A stretch of DNA of 64,000 nt from Quillaja saponaria (lineage: Eukaryota > Streptophyta > Magnoliopsida > Fabales > Quillajaceae), in NCBI GenBank assembly GCA_029379385.1, contig CM055613.1:17750001-17814000 (forward strand). Direction: 5' to 3'. The notes under the pieces were generated by a model. It was not told the origin of the DNA and searched no databases. It saw only the letters and a list, made by a program, of their open reading frames with translations. A program made the translations under genes and the position numbers. Positions 60,041 through 64,000 of this stretch are shown here, one piece after another (the first letter of the stretch is position 1; the number at the start of each line of letters is the position of its first letter).

Positions 60041-60864
60041 GAATTATTAGTAATTTTATGCATTAATGTTTAATCATATAATTTGTTAAAATTAGTAATT
60101 TTGTTAGGTTTAAATTATTAGGAACTTTGTTGTGATTAGATGTTTTGTTGTAATTATAATAATTTTGTTAGGTTTGAATTAATTAGTAAATTAGTGAAAT
60201 TATAAATTTTTTTTTATATTTTATTATTAATACTAATTTTATACTAATTAGTGACTTTGTTGAAATTTCAATTTTATAATAATTATAGTAATTAATATAT
60301 TTATGATAATTAGTGATTTTATTATATGTATAGAGTTTAGAGTAATTAGTGAAATTATAATTTTTATTATATATTATAATTAGTAGTTTTGTTGAAATAA
60401 TACATTATAATATAAATAAATTTTATTCAAAAATTGTAATTTTTTTTCAAATAGTTAGATGATAATTACGAATTATTTGTGCTTCTAATTTTTAAGGTAA
60501 TATGTTTGTTTAATCATTTGACTATTTGTGATTTTTTTTAGGATTGTTGCTTACATTCATTTGACAATGTTGATAGTTCCTTCTACTTAATGTAAGTCAT
60601 AAATAATCACTAATTTTGTAGCAAATCGTTTTTATCCTTCTTGTCTTTTAATATGTATTTTTCGTTGTCTAAAATTATAATTGTTTAAATTATAATTTTT
60701 ATGATATATTGTAATTAGGAATTTGTTGAAATTATAATTTTTATGATAATTAGTATATTTATGATATCTTATAAATATTTTTTAAGCCAAAATTAATTAG
60801 TAACTTTGTTAGGTTTAAATTAATTAGTAATGTTGTTAGGTTTAAATTAAGTGTGTTATAACTC
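60041..60864. repeat. Degenerate AT-rich minisatellite
   Basis: Variants of AATTAGTAATTTTGTTAGGT recur at about 60085, 60155, 60230, 60300, 60345, 60375, 60790 and 60825. The same words occur at 49795-49925, before the split Athila LTR, suggesting both flanks belong to one host repeat. Confidence 0.55.
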
Positions 60865-62136
60865 TGTCACACCCTCAAATAAAGGTATGACTGGTCAGAG
60901 GAATGGATAACTAAACCTCTGTAACCCTGAATCTACAATGACTGAACACAAATGACTTTTAAATAAATTATAGTTAAAACCAAGAAAACTTTACAGAACT
61001 AAAATAAAGTCATGAATTGATTAAGAACCATTAATATTTACTGAAAATGCAAGTAGAGGTTCCCTGTACAGTAGAACATGCCCAATAGTACATGCACCAA
61101 TAACTGGGTACCATTCACTAGTAAACCATAATATCAAAATATTCAAAGGAGCTCTACTCCTAACAACACATTAAGTTATCACAGTTAACTCAATATACAC
61201 AACAATGCATGACATCTAAAATGACTGCAAGTGTCGCTCTATCAGCTTCAAGTATATGACTCCAGGATATACCTTGTCGTAATAGTGCCGGTAGGTAACA
61301 AATCCTGAAGCAGCGAACTGTGTTTCTAATACTTAAAAAAAACTCACAGGAGAGGGAATGAGTCACAAAGACTCAGTGAGCAAACCACGTACCCTAAGGG
61401 TACCAGCATCACACAACATATATATCACTGATGATCTTATGTCTAAATTTAATTGTACATGTACGTACTTATAATTATCAAGCAGTCACGATCCATAAAT
61501 TTCAAACTTTTTAACCTAGTAACCAAATCACACTAAGCAATCAAAGTATACAAGCAAACAGAGGGCCAACAAGTAACTCAGCCTGCACAACAGTATCTCC
61601 CCCCACTGGGCATTTACACACCTACACAACAGATTAATCTCCATACATAATCCATCCCACCGGGCTGAGCACTCTACTTTTGAAAACATTTATCAAAATT
61701 AGAATAGTTCAAAGTTTCAAATCAGAAGATCCTAGGTGCACCTGGATTTTTCTTTCAGAAATAAAAATCATTTATCAGAAAATTTCACTTTGTTGGCTCT
61801 TATCAACCATAAGCAATGTCAAACAAGCATAATTCAAATAAATTACTGAAATACTGCATTTTGCTTCTTTTTTTTTTTTCTTTTTTTTTTCCATATAGCA
61901 CATATATTCCAATATACAAACAATTCTACATAATAATCTAGCAACCAAAATGCATGTAATTCATTCACGGGGTTCAAGAACGAGACTCGTTATTCTGTCT
62001 GGACTGCGACAGTATATCCTCTATGATCGAAGATTGAAAATCGTAAAATCATGTATTATTTGATATAACCCTTCATAATTAAATTTAAAATTTCTCAATC
62101 ATACATGTATTAAAGATATATTTATGTTCCTTGAAC

Positions 62137-62141
<5 letters not shown>

Positions 62142-62168
<27 letters not shown>
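62142..62168. repeat. TA microsatellite
   Basis: About 13 TA units. Confidence 0.9.
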
Positions 62169-63037
62169 CTATACTTATATTAAAATTTTTTTTATCAATA
62201 TTCTATTCTACTTGGTTCATGTTTTACTATGAAATCCAAATTATACTCTTATGTTTAAATTCAATTAGAACTTGAAATAACTATTTTCATCATCTTCATT
62301 ATTTACTTTACATGTCAAATTAGACTTAAAGGAATTATAACTAACTCTTATATGCTAACTGACAATTAGTAAATTAATAAAATTGATTTAACTAAATCAA
62401 GATTTTAATTCCTTGAAACTCTTACATTTAACTTCTATTGGTATACTTTTCTAAGAATCAATTGATCTTGAGCTTTTATGAATATTCTAAATAATAGATT
62501 TTTAAAAATAAAATTAACTACCTCAACTCATATAAAATTCTAATTCTTTGATTCCAACTTAGCCTAATTAAATGCCATGATTCCTAACTCACTACTAATT
62601 TTTACTTTCTTAATTAAATTAAAAGAAATTCTCAACAACTTCGTTAAACTAAGAAATTACAACTCCTAAATTATCATACTTAGATTGTTAATTCCCAATT
62701 CCTAACATAAACTTCACTTTCAATTATTTATTCACCAAGATTTGAATTCTTAACTTCCAATTGTTAATTTCATAATTACTTGGCCAATTTTCCATTTCCC
62801 TCATTCATAAAATTATTACTTCCAATTCTTACTTTACTTATTCTTTACTCACTTCTCAAGTTTAATACTCCTAATCTTTAACTTAGTTTACTAACTACCC
62901 AAGTTTGATATACATCTAACTATTAAACTCCTAGAAAATCTAAACACCAAGAACCATTCTCTACTAACTCTCATGCTCTGTTTCAAAGAAGTAAAAAAAT
63001 ATGCTAACCCTTAGATAGCCTAACCCTCCATCCCCCA

Positions 63038-63062
63038 CCCCCCCCCCCCCCCCCCCCCCCCC
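63038..63062. repeat. Poly(C) run, 25 bases
   Basis: Uninterrupted C tract followed by GGGGCCCC. A rare homopolymer in AT-rich plant DNA; could be partly a sequencing or assembly artefact. Confidence 0.85.
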
Positions 63063-64000
63063 GGGGCCCCAACCCCCAAAGGTATTTTGTCTTGTCAACA
63101 CACACAAGATCACAACATATTGACAGCTTAAATTACCACTACCCATAATTCCAAATCTGTTTTTCGCCAACACAAGCTACCTAATTACTCTACTTTGAGT
63201 CCACGGTTAGGACAAGAGGCTGCACCTTCATAGTAAGAATTAAAGCCTACACCCACATATATATAAGGGCTATAACAATACATAACAAGTACGTTAAACT
63301 ATAGAGTTATAACAAACTCGATATATTATTTTTTTCGTACACTTTAAAATGGTTGTATGTAACTGGTCACGATTGGGTAAATAAAATCTTACGCAAAGTA
63401 AAAATTTAAGTAATTTAACATAAGTGTATATATAAGAAGAAATTTACATCAGATTATGTGATGACTTGGAACTTAACTTGTGAAAATTTTATTTATAAGT
63501 AAAACAAGGGTGAAAAAAAAAAATTAATTAGAGAATAATCTATGGTGTATATATATATAATTAGGATTTTCCTCCACCACAACTTTAAGCCCATTGACCT
63601 TGAATTAAATTTTTTTTCCTTATTTTTTTTCCCTTCTTATCTCAACCGACCTATTTTTCCCCTTAGACGTCTGCTGCTGGAAGCTTTCAATGGAGGTCCT
63701 ATTTTTCTTAGCTTTTAGTTCCTTTTGTTGCCGTGAGGCGTACTTTATAACTAAGCCAAATCCTTCTCTTGATGTCGGCCACTCTTCCTCCTCAAAAATC
63801 TGCTAGCTAAGACTTGTGTTGCTGCCCTGTTTAGTTCCTATTTTCTGCTGAGAGGAAGCCTTACAGTCACCTTTTTTTTTCCCCTTCTTTTCTTGCTTCA
63901 CCTTGCTTTTTTAGTGGTACTTTTAGCAAGTTATAGGAGGACTTCAGTGGCATCGGAGGGCAGCTTGTTGGGTGTTAGTTGCAACATCAGTTAGCAAATT

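Larger units (their letters stand above)
60865..64000 (-). mobile_element. Long gypsy LTR, minus orientation (copy D), runs off the window
   Basis: TGTCACACCCT start, then the blocks of copy A in the same order to about 61990 (AGTAGAGGTTCCCTGTACAG, GGAGCTCTACTCC, GAGGGCCAACAAGTAACTCA, CCTAGGTGCACCTGGAT). Beyond that similarity to A fades. No gene seen. It contains a TA microsatellite (62142-62168) and a C run (63038-63062). Confidence 0.7.

Noticed and set aside
1..64000. CRISPR arrays, bacterial operons, phage or plasmid systems
   Set aside because: No spaced identical short repeats, no operon-like gene runs; introns, LTRs, plastid inserts and plant transposon families all point to plant nuclear DNA.

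Overview
This window looks like nuclear DNA from a eudicot plant. It is very AT-rich, has almost no intact genes, and is packed with decayed LTR retrotransposons, CACTA, MULE and hAT transposons, MITEs and SINE-like pieces, plus broken copies of plastid genes. I cannot name the species. Everything was read by eye and no search was run; boundaries given as approximate may be tens of bases off.

Layout. 1-5.5 kb: a broken hAT transposase (+) runs into a broken Ty3/gypsy pol (-), then a CACTA-like subterminal fragment, then a mosaic of plastid-derived pseudogenes (atpB 3' end with atpE start, a stem-loop spacer, rps11). 6-16.5 kb: two Athila-like LTR retrotransposon remnants with tRNA-Asp-type primer sites. 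The first has its gag split by a 669-bp MITE with a 9-bp target duplication. The second has gag and protease but no visible reverse transcriptase or integrase. A minus-strand copia-type solo LTR lies between them. 16.5-23.7 kb: a long-LTR gypsy fragment, then a CACTA element (TNP2 and DUF4216-type coding remnants, five 167-bp tandem repeats, a typical CACTA terminus at 23378), itself carrying a 1274-bp MULE with 9-bp target duplications. 23.7-40 kb: AT-rich intergenic DNA with MITEs, SINE-like repeats and a tandem TRIM-like array (LTR-internal-LTR-internal-LTR).

The only intact protein gene is at 40696-42120 on the minus strand: a 474-residue class I plastid-type phospholipase A1 / DAD1-like acylhydrolase with a complete Ser-Asp-His triad. 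42-49 kb is intergenic with a LINE RNase H fragment, a hAT MITE and a MULE end.

49.9-60.0 kb appears to be an Athila LTR split by about 9.3 kb of nested sequence. That sequence includes a minus-oriented long LTR, a nearly perfect inverted repeat with arms of 1.0-1.2 kb around a loop holding the first ~115 codons of an EFL1/RIA1-type GTPase, and a plus-oriented LTR end with a tRNA-Met primer site. 60.9-64.0 kb starts another minus-oriented copy of the same long LTR.

The genes do not form a pathway. The EFL1-containing palindrome is the most unusual structure, because its arms look far younger than the surrounding repeats and its transcript would fold into a hairpin.
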